Positions 1 through 8,033 of a stretch of 64,000 bases of DNA are shown here, piece after piece. The position numbers and the translations under genes are program-made. The notes below the pieces were generated by a model. The model did no database searches, was not told the DNA's origin, and was given only the letters and a program-made list of their open reading frames with translations. Within the stretch, counting starts at the first letter, position 1, and the number at the start of each line of letters is the position of its first letter. This DNA is from an uncultured Bacteroidales bacterium (GTDB lineage Bacteria; Bacteroidota; Bacteroidia; Bacteroidales; UBA932): the NCBI GenBank assembly GCA_944323245.1, contig CALURT010000008.1:1-64000 (forward strand). The letters run 5' to 3'.

Positions 1-965
1 CAGTTGTTCCCAAAGGTGTTGGAGAAGCAGTTGTTCCCAAAGGTGTTGGATTGGCAGTAGTTCCCAAAGGTGTTGGAGTAGCAGTTGTTCCCAAAGGCGT
101 TGGATTGGCAGTAGTTCCCAAAGGTGTTGGAGTAGCAGTTGTTCCCAAAGGTGTTGGAGAAGCAGTTGTTCCCAAAGGTGTTGGAGAAGCAGTTGTTCCC
201 AAAGGTGTTGGATTGGCAGTAGTTCCCAAAGGTGTTGGATTGGCAGTAGTTCCCAAAGGTGTTGGAGTAGCAGTTGTTCCCAAAGGTGTTGGAGTAGCAG
301 CCCATATTGCCAATGGATTTCAGTATGAACACATTCTTGTTAAGCTGTTGAACACTGTCAGAATAATACGGGGCAATCTTGTTTTGGTAGAACTTAAGAT
401 ACTTTTGTCCATTATAGTAGTTTGTGGACAAGTCTGTACCATTTGAGTTAGCACTGGCAATAAGGGAGAATGTAAAATATAGCTTGTCAGTTGTTGGAAC
501 ATCTCCCAGAGCCTCGTTGCACCAATCTTCGTGTGATGAAAACCATGATGCAGTTCGTTTGAACATTATGTTCTTGAAATCGTATGGGCAATCATTGCCG
601 AATTCGTCAATAAGACGGTAGATGATACCCTTTCCGCTTGCTGAAGCCCAGCCAAATCTTGATGTATCGTTGTCCAAGCAGTACCAAATTTCCCAAGCCT
701 CGAAATTGGTTTCCTCTGGGAAATATGAGTCAGATGTATTCCGCAATGCACCGCAATGTTCTGACAATTTGTCTGTATCTATTGCCTTTACAAGAATGTC
801 GAATTTGTTGCTTGCAACAGATGTATCGGCATCTGAACTTGAACACTGGTAGTCCGTAATCCGATATGTCGCTCCGGGATAGAGGGCTCCCGAATTCCGC
901 AATTGCACAAGTTCTGAATAGGTTACAGAGATTGTGCTGTCAGTCAATTTAATTGATTTAGCCAT
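1..965 (-). CDS. 9-residue-repeat protein, N-terminal part (C-terminus beyond left edge)
   Basis: An open frame on the minus strand begins at the ATG whose complement is at 963-965 and stays open to the window edge, giving about 321 residues with no stop. Residues 1-230 are a non-repetitive head that includes a GNDCPYDFKN stretch; I recall similar heads in proteins of Bacteroides and their phages, with no assigned function. From about residue 213 on, eleven complete units of N/Y-C-Y/Q/F-S-N-T-F-G-N follow, and a twelfth is cut by the edge. The units are almost identical at DNA level (27 bp each). Such a short regular period suggests a beta-solenoid, possibly a surface or phage tail-fibre-like protein, but this is inference. 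There is no signal peptide (it begins MAKSIKLTD). Being AT-rich and repetitive, it looks like accessory or prophage-derived DNA. Confidence 0.75.
   Translation of the reverse strand, partial: MAKSIKLTDSTISVTYSELVQLRNSGALYPGATYRITDYQCSSSDADTSVASNKFDILVKAIDTDKLSEHCGALRNTSDSYFPEETNFEAWEIWYCLDNDTSRFGWASASGKGIIYRLIDEFGNDCPYDFKNIMFKRTASWFSSHEDWCNEALGDVPTTDKLYFTFSLIASANSNGTDLSTNYYNGQKYLKFYQNKIAPYYSDSVQQLNKNVFILKSIGNMGCYSNTFGNNCYSNTFGNYCQSNTFGNYCQSNTFGNNCFSNTFGNNCFSNTFGNNCYSNTFGNYCQSNAFGNNCYSNTFGNYCQSNTFGNNCFSNTFGNN
4..300 (-). repeat. 27-bp tandem repeats, 11 full units
   Basis: Eleven tandem 27-bp units lie inside the left-edge gene, and a twelfth is cut by the edge. Three unit types are seen by their first three codons: AAC-TGC-TAC (N-C-Y), TAC-TGC-CAA (Y-C-Q) and AAC-TGC-TTC (N-C-F). 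The rest of the unit (TCC AAC ACC TTT GGG AAC) is constant apart from one ACC to GCC change. The first unit begins with GGC. In coding direction the order of types is A, A, B, B, C, C, A, B, A, B, C. The near-identity implies recent duplication or gene conversion, so copy number probably varies between strains. Confidence 0.9.
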
Positions 966-1230
966 TTTAATTGAATTTTAATTTGTAGTATATGTATATG
1001 TATAAATGGCAGTATCTTAGCATGAAAATAAAATCCAACAAACCATTTGCATGTAATGTGGGAGAATGCTTATAACTTTTAACTGATTTTTAGTGTTGGT
1101 ACATTAAAGTATATAAGTGTGATATATATAATTGTTGGAAGTAATGCAAATAAGCTTCGTCATACAGAAATTTTTATCAATTTTTAATATATTTCAACCG
1201 AGCGTAGCGAGTGGAGTAATAACAAAGAAA

Positions 1231-1289
1231 CTCCGCAAATCTTTTAAGATTTCAGGAGTCGACTCCGCAAATCTTTTAAGATTTACGGA
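1231..1289. repeat. Two tandem hairpins from a 23-bp direct repeat
   Basis: A 23-bp sequence occurs at 1230-1252 and again at 1262-1284, 32 bp apart. Each copy holds AAATCTT-TT-AAGATTT, a 7-bp stem with a 2-base loop. Flanking bases lengthen both stems: CTCC/GGAG around the first (1231-1258) and TCCG/CGGA around the second (1264-1289). Between them lies the palindrome GGAGTCGACTCC. The second hairpin ends nine bases before the likely -7 box of the downstream ATPase gene, so it may be an operator or an upstream terminator. Confidence 0.7.
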
Positions 1290-1297
1290 ATTTATTA

Positions 1298-1305
1298 TAT
1301 ATTTG
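1298..1305 (+). promoter_or_regulatory. Putative -7 box for the DUF4143 ATPase gene
   Basis: TATATTTG matches the Bacteroidetes TAnnTTTG -7 consensus and lies 25 bases before the ATG. A good -33 TTTG is not visible because that place is taken by the second hairpin. Confidence 0.4.
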
Positions 1306-1330
1306 CATTTGAGTATCAACTTCTGACACC

Positions 1331-2461
1331 ATGATTAAAAGAGCCATTGAGGAAAGACTCCGGACAGCCCTTGCAAAGAAAAAGGTAGTGACCATAACGG
1401 GGCCGCGGCAAGTCGGGAAGTCCACCCTCGCTACAGCCATAATTCCAGACGGCGCCAAAGTCCTTGAAATCAACGGAGACAACTCCGATGTCCAAACCAT
1501 GTTCGCAAATACCGATGAAACCAAACTGAAAGTCCTTATCGGCAACAAGGATTTCCTCCTTGTGGATGAGGCGCAGAAGATTGACAATATCGGTAATATG
1601 CTCAAAATCGCTGCAGATAAATTCAAGGACATCAGTATTGTCGTCACAGGAAGTTCGGCATTCCGCCTGACGCAAACCATAAACGAGTCCTTGACCGGCA
1701 GAAAGCGGGAATTCAAACTCTATCCGCTATCATTCAAGGAAATGTCCGACCACACAAGCACACTTGAGGAATCCCGTATGATTGAGCACCGGCTTATATA
1801 CGGCTATTACCCTGAAGTAGTTACGTCCCCGGAAGATGAGAAAGAAACCCTTAAGGAAATCATTGAAAGTTATCTTTACAAGGATGTCATGGAGGAAAAC
1901 AACATAGCGAAATCAGACAGACTTGTAAAGTTGGTACAGGCACTTGCTTTCCAGATAGGTTCTCCGGTATCAGCCACCGAACTTGCCAATCTTATCGGCA
2001 TTGACGCAAAGACAGTGGAACGATATATAGAAATCCTTGAGAGAAGTTACATTATCTTCACTCTTCCGTCATACTCCAAAAACCAGCGCAACGAACTTAA
2101 ATTCGCACGCAAACTCTACTTTTGGGACATGGGTATCCGCAACGGGGTGATCGGCAATATGGCTCCGGTTTCTCTCAGGTCTCCGGAAGAATTGGGGCAC
2201 ATGTGGGAGAACTTCGTGATTGCGGAAAGACTCAAAAGGAACGAATATTCCGGCAGGACATTCGTAAAGCATTACTTCTGGAGGACGCAGCAGAAAAAAG
2301 AAATTGACCTTATCGAGATTGAAGACGGCGTAATGACCGGCTATGAAATCAAGTTAAAGGAAGGCAAAAAGGTAAATGCACCCGCCTCGTTCACCGCAGC
2401 CTATCCTGATGCCGGCTTCAAATGCATCACCCCGGCCAACATGATGGAGTTTCTGATGTAA
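1331..2461 (+). CDS. AAA ATPase with DUF4143 C-terminal domain
   Basis: The protein has 376 residues. Walker A is GPRQVGKST (residues 24-32), Walker B is FLLVDEAQ (75-82), and VVTGSSAF near residue 105 fits a sensor strand. This is the AAA_14 family. The C-terminal half is DUF4143, ending with a KEIDLIE...YEIK pattern (about residues 318-338) that resembles a PD-(D/E)xK nuclease core. Proteins of this family are common in Bacteroidetes, often in many copies per genome, and their role is not established. It stands alone, next to the repeat gene on the left and the B12 locus on the right, so the neighbourhood gives no functional hint. The hairpins upstream may control it. Confidence 0.85.
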   Translation: MIKRAIEERLRTALAKKKVVTITGPRQVGKSTLATAIIPDGAKVLEINGDNSDVQTMFANTDETKLKVLIGNKDFLLVDEAQKIDNIGNMLKIAADKFKDISIVVTGSSAFRLTQTINESLTGRKREFKLYPLSFKEMSDHTSTLEESRMIEHRLIYGYYPEVVTSPEDEKETLKEIIESYLYKDVMEENNIAKSDRLVKLVQALAFQIGSPVSATELANLIGIDAKTVERYIEILERSYIIFTLPSYSKNQRNELKFARKLYFWDMGIRNGVIGNMAPVSLRSPEELGHMWENFVIAERLKRNEYSGRTFVKHYFWRTQQKKEIDLIEIEDGVMTGYEIKLKEGKKVNAPASFTAAYPDAGFKCITPANMMEFLM

Positions 2462-2474
2462 TCCCGGAAATCGT

Positions 2475-2505
2475 TTTGAATTATCGTGAAATTAGACGAT
2501 ATTTG
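2475..2505 (+). promoter_or_regulatory. Promoter of the cobalamin transport operon
   Basis: TTTG at 2475-2478, a 19-base spacer and GATATTTG at 2498-2505 fit the Bacteroidetes -33/-7 pattern with one mismatch. Transcription would start near 2512, at the 5' edge of the riboswitch. Confidence 0.5.
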
Positions 2506-2509
2506 CGGA

Positions 2510-2686
2510 GACTGTCGGGTGTCGTGAGACTTGATAGGGAATCCGGTCGGAATCCGGAACAATACCCGTTGCTGTATTTCCGCTTTGCCCGCAAGGGAGG
2601 CCCTGCAACAGCCACTGTCCGAAAATCTGAACAAGGACGGGAAGGCGCAGGAGCCCGGATAAGTCAGAAGACCTGCCGGGACAGTC
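2510..2686 (+). promoter_or_regulatory. Cobalamin (B12) riboswitch
   Basis: The leader of the btu operon shows the conserved landmarks of the cobalamin aptamer in order: AGGGAATCCGGT, AATCCGGAAC, the B12-box GCCACTG at about 2605, GGGAAGGCG, and near the 3' end GTCAGAAGACCTGCC. GACTGTC (2510-2516) can pair with GACAGTC (2680-2686) to close helix P1. The ATG of the first gene follows 27 bases later, preceded by a small ACCG/CGGT hairpin and no clear terminator U-run, so control at translation initiation is more likely than termination (inference). It would repress the transporter genes when B12 is plentiful. Confidence 0.93.
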
Positions 2687-2713
2687 AGGACAAAAAACCG
2701 CGGGATTACGGTC

Positions 2714-3781
2714 ATGGACACTTCCAAACTGATTTTCATATTGACAGTCTGTACGCTCATGCCATGCTGCATGGAGTGGGATTACGACTTGGACACCGAT
2801 TTCGACACTACACCGGAACCGGGAAGCGGTCTGTTCATCGCCAATGAAGGCAATTATCAGTACGGCAACGCATCGCTTACGTTCTATGACACGGAAACAG
2901 GGACGGTGGAAAACGACGTGTTCATCAGGGCCAACGGACAGAAACTCGGGGACGTGGCGCAGTCCATGACAATGCACGACGGCACACTTTGGATAACCGT
3001 CAACAATTCACATGTGATTTTTGCCGTCGACCCTGTCACGTTCAAGGAAAAAGGACGGATCACCGGCCTCACCTCCCCTCGCCATATCTATTTCATAAAT
3101 GACGAAAAAGCCTATGTCACACAACTTTGGGACGGACGCATCTTCATCGTAAACCCGAAAAAGTACGAAATCACAGGCTATATCGATACCGGCATGGACA
3201 GCGGGACGGCATCCACCGAGCAGATAATCGGGTTCGGAGACATGGCCATCGTCAATTGCTGGTCATATCAGGACAAGATATTGAAAATCAACACAAACAC
3301 CGACGAAATAGAAGACGAGTTGCGCATAGGCATACAGCCGGCTGCAATGGTTGCGGACTGCAACGGCAGACTGTGGGTCCTGACGGACGGAGGATATGAA
3401 GGCAACCCTGCCGGACATGAAAACCCCGCATTGACGGTGGTAAACCCGGAAACCTTTGAAATAGAAAGGAAATTCACGTTTTACGGGGACGGCAGGCCGT
3501 CAGCCATCGAAGCCAACACCGCCAAAGACAGCATATACTTCATAAACGGAGGGGTCTACAGGATGTCCGTCAACGACAAAGTCCTGCCTTCGGAAGCGTT
3601 CATCGAAAGCCGGGGCACGGAATATTGCGCCATAGGCATCTGCCCGTTCAATCCGGAAATCTATGTTGCCGATGCCATTGACTGGCAGCAGAAAGGACTG
3701 ATATACAGATATTCCCTTTCGGGAGAACTGCTCGACAGCTTCAGGGCAGGGATAAACCCTTCCTCATTTTGCTGGTACTGA
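2714..3781 (+). CDS. btuG: Surface cobalamin-binding lipoprotein, beta-propeller (BtuG-like)
   Basis: The protein has 355 residues. A lipoprotein signal with a cysteine at residue 18 (TLMPC) is followed by an acidic stretch, as in surface-exported Bacteroidetes lipoproteins. The body has repeated blades of the YncE/DUF5074 beta-propeller type, for example GTLWITVNNSHVIFAVDP and GRLWVLTDGGYEGNP. BtuG proteins of gut Bacteroidetes are seven-bladed propellers that bind B12 very tightly and hand it to BtuB. Position supports this: first gene behind a cobalamin riboswitch and directly before btuB. The assignment rests on family and context; I cannot verify ligand-contact residues. Confidence 0.82.
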   Translation: MDTSKLIFILTVCTLMPCCMEWDYDLDTDFDTTPEPGSGLFIANEGNYQYGNASLTFYDTETGTVENDVFIRANGQKLGDVAQSMTMHDGTLWITVNNSHVIFAVDPVTFKEKGRITGLTSPRHIYFINDEKAYVTQLWDGRIFIVNPKKYEITGYIDTGMDSGTASTEQIIGFGDMAIVNCWSYQDKILKINTNTDEIEDELRIGIQPAAMVADCNGRLWVLTDGGYEGNPAGHENPALTVVNPETFEIERKFTFYGDGRPSAIEANTAKDSIYFINGGVYRMSVNDKVLPSEAFIESRGTEYCAIGICPFNPEIYVADAIDWQQKGLIYRYSLSGELLDSFRAGINPSSFCWY

Positions 3782-3795
3782 CAAGTTTCGGACGG

Positions 3796-5892
3796 ATGAA
3801 AAGAACCATTGCCATAATAGTGACAGCCTTGATTTTCGGGATTCCATTGGTGACGGAAGCCTCAGGCGCCGCAGGCCCGGAATCGCCGCGGGAAGTCGCA
3901 GACACCCTGCAGGAATCGACTGTCAAAGGCTTCCGCCCGCTCAGAGAAACCGGGATAACGGAAACAAGGTTCGACAGCCTTGCCCTGAAGGAAAACATTT
4001 CCATTTCCCTTGCGGACATTCTGTCATACAACTCGTCTCTTTTTGTCAAACAATACGGCAGGGCTTCCATGTCCACTGTATCTTTCAGAGGGACTTCCGC
4101 ATCGCACACGCAGGTGCTGTGGAACGGCATGAAAATAAATTCCCCGATGCTCGGGATGACGGATTTCTCGATGATACCTTCATTCTTCATGGACGGGGCA
4201 TCGCTCCTGCACGGGACATCCTCTCTTCAAAGCGTAAGCGGCGGCCTTGGCGGAGCCGTCGTCCTGAAATCCGAAACACCTGACATAAAAGGGTTTGAAA
4301 TGCAATATATCCAGGGCTTCGGCTCATTCCTCACCGCAGACGAATTCCTGAAGATAGATTACGGCGGAAAACGGTTCAAATCCTCCACAAGACTGCTCCT
4401 GTCAACCTCTGAAAACGAATTCAAATATGTGAACATGGACAAAAAGGAAATCCGGTACGACGAGAACATGAACATCGTCGAAAGCTGGCATCCAGTTGAA
4501 AGATACAGAAGCGGAGCATGGAGGGATTTCCACGCAATGCAGGAGCTTGGTTACACGACGGACGGAGGTCACGTGTTCTCCTTGTCCGCATGGTATATTG
4601 ATTCCTACAGGCAGCTCCCGCAATTGACCGTGGACTATGGAGCGGACACGGATTTCATCAACGAACAGAGGGAAAGCACATTCAGATCAGTGGCATCATG
4701 GAAGAAAAACTGGGATACGTCCAAGGCGGAAATATCCGCAGGATATTCCACGACAGGACTCGACTATGATTATGCCCGGGACAAGGGAGACGGAAACTAT
4801 GTCTATATGACCAAATCGAGAAGCAGGACCGAAACGATATACGCAAAGGCCGCATACGAACGTTATTTCGGGCGGAAATGGCTCCTGACGTGCAATGCAG
4901 CCATGCACCAGCATTTCGTAAACTCTTATGACGAGAGCATCATGGTACAGGGGAATGAAGCCGAAAAGGTGGGATACAAGGCCTCGGCCACGGAAATATC
5001 GGCGTTCGTGTCACTGAAATGGAAGCCGGTAAAAAGGGCCGGACTGTCGGTTTCGTTACGGGAGAATATTTTCAGGTCTTCTTTTTCCCCCGTCATTCCA
5101 GCCTTCAACGCAGACATATTGCTCGTCCCGGAATGGAACCTTTTTCTCAAGGGTTCGGTTTCCAGGAATTACAGGTTTCCCACATTGAACGACCTGTATT
5201 TCATGCCAGGAGGCAATCCTGGACTGAAACCCGAATCCGGTTTCTCGTATGACACAGGCTATTCATTGTCAAGGGATTTCAACCGTAATTTCAATATTTC
5301 CGCCGAAGGATACTGGTTCGACTCATATATCGACGACTGGATTCTGTGGGTACCCGACGGTGCGAAGAAGGATTTCTATACTCCGTTGAATCTCATGAAA
5401 GTACACGCATACGGAATAGAACAGAAACTGAAAATGGAATGGTTGCCCGCCGACAGGTGGAAGCTGACTTTCAACGGAAACTTCACATGGTCGCCGTCGG
5501 TAAATTGCGGAGAACCGAGAAGCGAAGGCGACGAATCGGTGGGAAAACAGCTTGTCTACATTCCCGAATATTCTTCATCGTTTATCGCCGGGCTGCATTA
5601 CGGTAAATGGTCTTTTTTCTGGAAATGGTGCTGGTACAGCAGACGTTACACCATGACCAGCAACGATTACACGATTTCAGGCTCGGTCCCGCCGTATTTC
5701 ATGAACGACATTACCCTGAACCGCTCGTTCGACTTCAAGAGGGCCGGACTTTCAGTATCCGCCGCCGTCAAAAACCTTTTCAACGAAAAATATCTCTCGG
5801 TCCTCGCCCGTCCGATGCCGGGAATCAATTTCGAAATATTCGTGGGCATAACGCCCAAATCCGGTAAAATTTTCCAAAAACCAAGGCGATGA
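3796..5892 (+). CDS. btuB: TonB-dependent outer-membrane cobalamin transporter
   Basis: The chosen ATG gives a clean signal peptide (MKRTIAIIVTALIFG...); the frame is open from 3769 but that start would put nine residues in front of it and overlap btuG. Length is then 698 residues. A plug domain (about residues 45-165, with SFRGTSASHTQVLWNG and VSGGLGGAVVL) is followed by a barrel with alternating aromatic strands. It would carry B12 delivered by the BtuG-like lipoprotein across the outer membrane using TonB energy. The C-terminus carries a basic tail (KIFQKPRR) after the last apparent strand, unlike the usual terminal aromatic residue. It overlaps the next gene by ATGA. Confidence 0.9.
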   Translation: MKRTIAIIVTALIFGIPLVTEASGAAGPESPREVADTLQESTVKGFRPLRETGITETRFDSLALKENISISLADILSYNSSLFVKQYGRASMSTVSFRGTSASHTQVLWNGMKINSPMLGMTDFSMIPSFFMDGASLLHGTSSLQSVSGGLGGAVVLKSETPDIKGFEMQYIQGFGSFLTADEFLKIDYGGKRFKSSTRLLLSTSENEFKYVNMDKKEIRYDENMNIVESWHPVERYRSGAWRDFHAMQELGYTTDGGHVFSLSAWYIDSYRQLPQLTVDYGADTDFINEQRESTFRSVASWKKNWDTSKAEISAGYSTTGLDYDYARDKGDGNYVYMTKSRSRTETIYAKAAYERYFGRKWLLTCNAAMHQHFVNSYDESIMVQGNEAEKVGYKASATEISAFVSLKWKPVKRAGLSVSLRENIFRSSFSPVIPAFNADILLVPEWNLFLKGSVSRNYRFPTLNDLYFMPGGNPGLKPESGFSYDTGYSLSRDFNRNFNISAEGYWFDSYIDDWILWVPDGAKKDFYTPLNLMKVHAYGIEQKLKMEWLPADRWKLTFNGNFTWSPSVNCGEPRSEGDESVGKQLVYIPEYSSSFIAGLHYGKWSFFWKWCWYSRRYTMTSNDYTISGSVPPYFMNDITLNRSFDFKRAGLSVSAAVKNLFNEKYLSVLARPMPGINFEIFVGITPKSGKIFQKPRR

Positions 5893-7016
5893 AATTTCCA
5901 AGACACATAATTTTCGCTGCAATCCTTGCGGCTGTCTCATGTTCGACGCACAATGCCGCAGACGTTTTCGACGATGTCCGTTACAGGCCCGGATTTGCCG
6001 AAGGCTTCGAAATCATCGGAATACAGGACAGTCTGAGCAGCGTGATTCGGGTAAAGGCAGCCTGGCAGGGAGCTGATTCCTCCGCTTTCGACCTCTTCAT
6101 ATCAAGAAACGGGGAAACCCCGCCGGAAGGTTTTGACGGGCAGACGGTCAACGGCCCTGCAAGGCGCATCGTGGCCATGTCGTCGTCATACGTGGCGATG
6201 CTCGACCTGCTCAAGGAAACGCACAGGATAGTCGGGGTGTCCGGCATTGACTTCATATCGAACGCTTACGTAAGGGAACACCGGGCCGGAATAGCGGACG
6301 TAGGCAATGAAACGGCCGCCGATTTCGAAACAATCGCCGCATTGGCCCCGGACATTGTGCTCCTGTACGGCATCACCGCTTCCAGTGCGATGGAAGCCAT
6401 GTTGCGGAAGCTGAAAATACCCTACCTTTATATGGGAGAATATCTCGAACCGTCGCCGCTCGGAAGGGCGGAATGGATTGTAGCCGTAGCCGAACTGACC
6501 GGCTGCAGGGACGTGGGGGAAGCCGTGTTCGGACAGATAAAAACCCGATACCGACATCTCGCGAACGCTGTCCCCGACGACATTGACAGGCCGAAAGTAA
6601 TGCTCAACACACCTTACGGAGACACGTGGTACATGGCTTCAAGAGGCACTGCGATGGCGGCAATGATAGAAGACGCCGGGGCGGAATACGTCTACAGGGG
6701 CAACAGTTCCAACAAATCCCTGCCCGTGGACATGGAAGAGGCCTATATACTCGCATCGGAGGCGGATTTCTGGCTCAATACCGGAAAAATAGGGTCATTG
6801 GAAGAGCTGAAAAACGCTTATCCGAAATTCGCCGGAGTAAAAAGTGTAGACACAGGCAATGTTTACAATTGCGACAAGAGGATTTCGGGCAGCGGCAACG
6901 ATTTCTGGGAGTCCGGACAGGTCCGCCCTGACCTCGTCCTCGAAGATCTGATACGGATTTTCCATCCGGAAATCCTTGAAGGCAGGGATTTGTGTTATTA
7001 TAGAAAATTGGAATAG
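5889..7016 (+). CDS. btuF: Periplasmic cobalamin-binding lipoprotein (BtuF-type)
   Basis: The protein has 375 residues with a lipobox ending at Cys18 (LAAVSC). From about residue 90 it follows the helical-backbone periplasmic binding protein family (PBP type 2): RRIVAMSSSYVAMLDLL, then a second lobe ending in the DLVLEDLIRIFHP helix. It would capture B12 in the periplasm and dock on the BtuCD permease. The start overlaps the btuB stop (ATGA), indicating translational coupling, and the stop is immediately followed by the permease ATG. Iron-siderophore binders share this fold; the riboswitch and btuB neighbours decide for B12. Confidence 0.85.
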   Translation: MKFPRHIIFAAILAAVSCSTHNAADVFDDVRYRPGFAEGFEIIGIQDSLSSVIRVKAAWQGADSSAFDLFISRNGETPPEGFDGQTVNGPARRIVAMSSSYVAMLDLLKETHRIVGVSGIDFISNAYVREHRAGIADVGNETAADFETIAALAPDIVLLYGITASSAMEAMLRKLKIPYLYMGEYLEPSPLGRAEWIVAVAELTGCRDVGEAVFGQIKTRYRHLANAVPDDIDRPKVMLNTPYGDTWYMASRGTAMAAMIEDAGAEYVYRGNSSNKSLPVDMEEAYILASEADFWLNTGKIGSLEELKNAYPKFAGVKSVDTGNVYNCDKRISGSGNDFWESGQVRPDLVLEDLIRIFHPEILEGRDLCYYRKLE

Positions 7017-8033
7017 ATGAAAAAAAGAGCATACTGGATTGCAGCGGGCCTGCTGCCCGTCATCCTGCTGGCCGCCGATATACTTGTCGGGAGCAGCGGC
7101 ATTTCTCCGTCCGAGGTCTGGAAATCCCTGACGGGCGGCGAAGTATCGGAGCAGACGAAGACCGTAGTCATAGAAATCCGACTGATGAAGGCAGTCACGG
7201 CCCTGCTCGCCGGAATTTCAGTATCCGTAAGCGGACTCATGATGCAGACCCTATTCAGGAATCCGTTAGCCGGACCGTATGTGCTCGGGATAAGTTCGGG
7301 CGCATCTCTCGGTGCGGCGGTTTTCGTACTCGGCGCATCCTCGTCTGCGATAATCGGGGAATCCTTCATTGCCTCAATCGGCCTTGCTGGAGCGGCGTGG
7401 GCGGGAGCTGCCGGCATACTTGCGATAATCGCCGTTGTCAGCAGGAAAATCAAGGACATAATGATTATCCTGATTCTCGGCATGATGATAGGCTCCGGAA
7501 TAGATGCCATAGTGCAGATTCTCCAGTTCCTGAGCGACGAAATGTCTCTCAAATCGTATGTAATCTGGACAATGGGAAGTCTCGGCAACGTCACCGACCT
7601 GCAGCTCGTCTTTCTCGGAGCGGCTACAGCGGCGGGCATCTTCCTGTCCGCAATCTCCGTCAAACCGCTGAACCTGCTCGCACTCGGGGAAACATACGCA
7701 GTAACGATGGGTCTTGACATAAAAAAGTCGAGAAATACCATATTCCTCGCCACTGTGCTTCTGTCAGGGACTGTCACTGCATTCTGCGGCCCGCTCGGAT
7801 TCATAGGTCTCGCCGTCCCGCACCTGACAAAATTCATCGCCAAGACCGCAGACCACAGGGTGCTCCTTCCGGGAACGATGATCTGCGGGGCATCGCTGAT
7901 GCTGCTCTGCGACATCATCTCGAAAACGGCTGCAATGCCGGTAAACGCCATCACGTCCCTGCTCGGCATTCCTGTAATAATATGGGTGGTGATAAACCCC
8001 TACAGTCGTAAAAAAAGACAATACTATGCTTGA
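7017..8033 (+). CDS. btuC: Cobalamin ABC transporter permease
   Basis: The protein has 338 residues and is very hydrophobic, with about nine to ten membrane segments. Family marks of FecCD/BtuC permeases are present: NPLAGPYVLGISSGASLG after the second segment, PLGFIGLAVPHLTKF before the coupling helix, and GIPVIIWVVINP near the C-terminus. It forms the inner-membrane channel together with the ATPase encoded next, with which it overlaps by 8 bp. Confidence 0.92.
   Translation: MKKRAYWIAAGLLPVILLAADILVGSSGISPSEVWKSLTGGEVSEQTKTVVIEIRLMKAVTALLAGISVSVSGLMMQTLFRNPLAGPYVLGISSGASLGAAVFVLGASSSAIIGESFIASIGLAGAAWAGAAGILAIIAVVSRKIKDIMIILILGMMIGSGIDAIVQILQFLSDEMSLKSYVIWTMGSLGNVTDLQLVFLGAATAAGIFLSAISVKPLNLLALGETYAVTMGLDIKKSRNTIFLATVLLSGTVTAFCGPLGFIGLAVPHLTKFIAKTADHRVLLPGTMICGASLMLLCDIISKTAAMPVNAITSLLGIPVIIWVVINPYSRKKRQYYA

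Larger units (their letters stand above)
966..1330. other. AT-rich intergenic region between repeat gene and ATPase
   Basis: This is the shared upstream region of two divergently transcribed genes. No coding frame is convincing. It contains the hairpin pair at 1231-1289 and a TATATTTG box at 1298-1305, and otherwise low-complexity AT-rich sequence. No clear -7 box was found for the minus-strand repeat gene. Confidence 0.6.

Noticed and set aside
1..300. CRISPR-like array
   Set aside because: The 27-bp units are contiguous without unique spacers and lie within an open reading frame, so they are coding tandem repeats.
4..300. Diversity-generating retroelement target
   Set aside because: Some differences are at A positions (AAC/TAC, TAC/TTC), but TAC versus CAA is not adenine-directed, the change is between repeat copies rather than template and target, and no reverse transcriptase is in the window.
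51..446. Plus-strand frame with repeated AVVPKGVG units
   Set aside because: It is the antisense of the 27-bp repeats. The minus strand has a longer open frame with a non-repetitive head and a proper start, so the plus frame is a shadow.
2422..2847. Plus-strand frame across the cobalamin riboswitch
   Set aside because: The region is a structured RNA leader; the frame overlaps the first btu gene in another phase.
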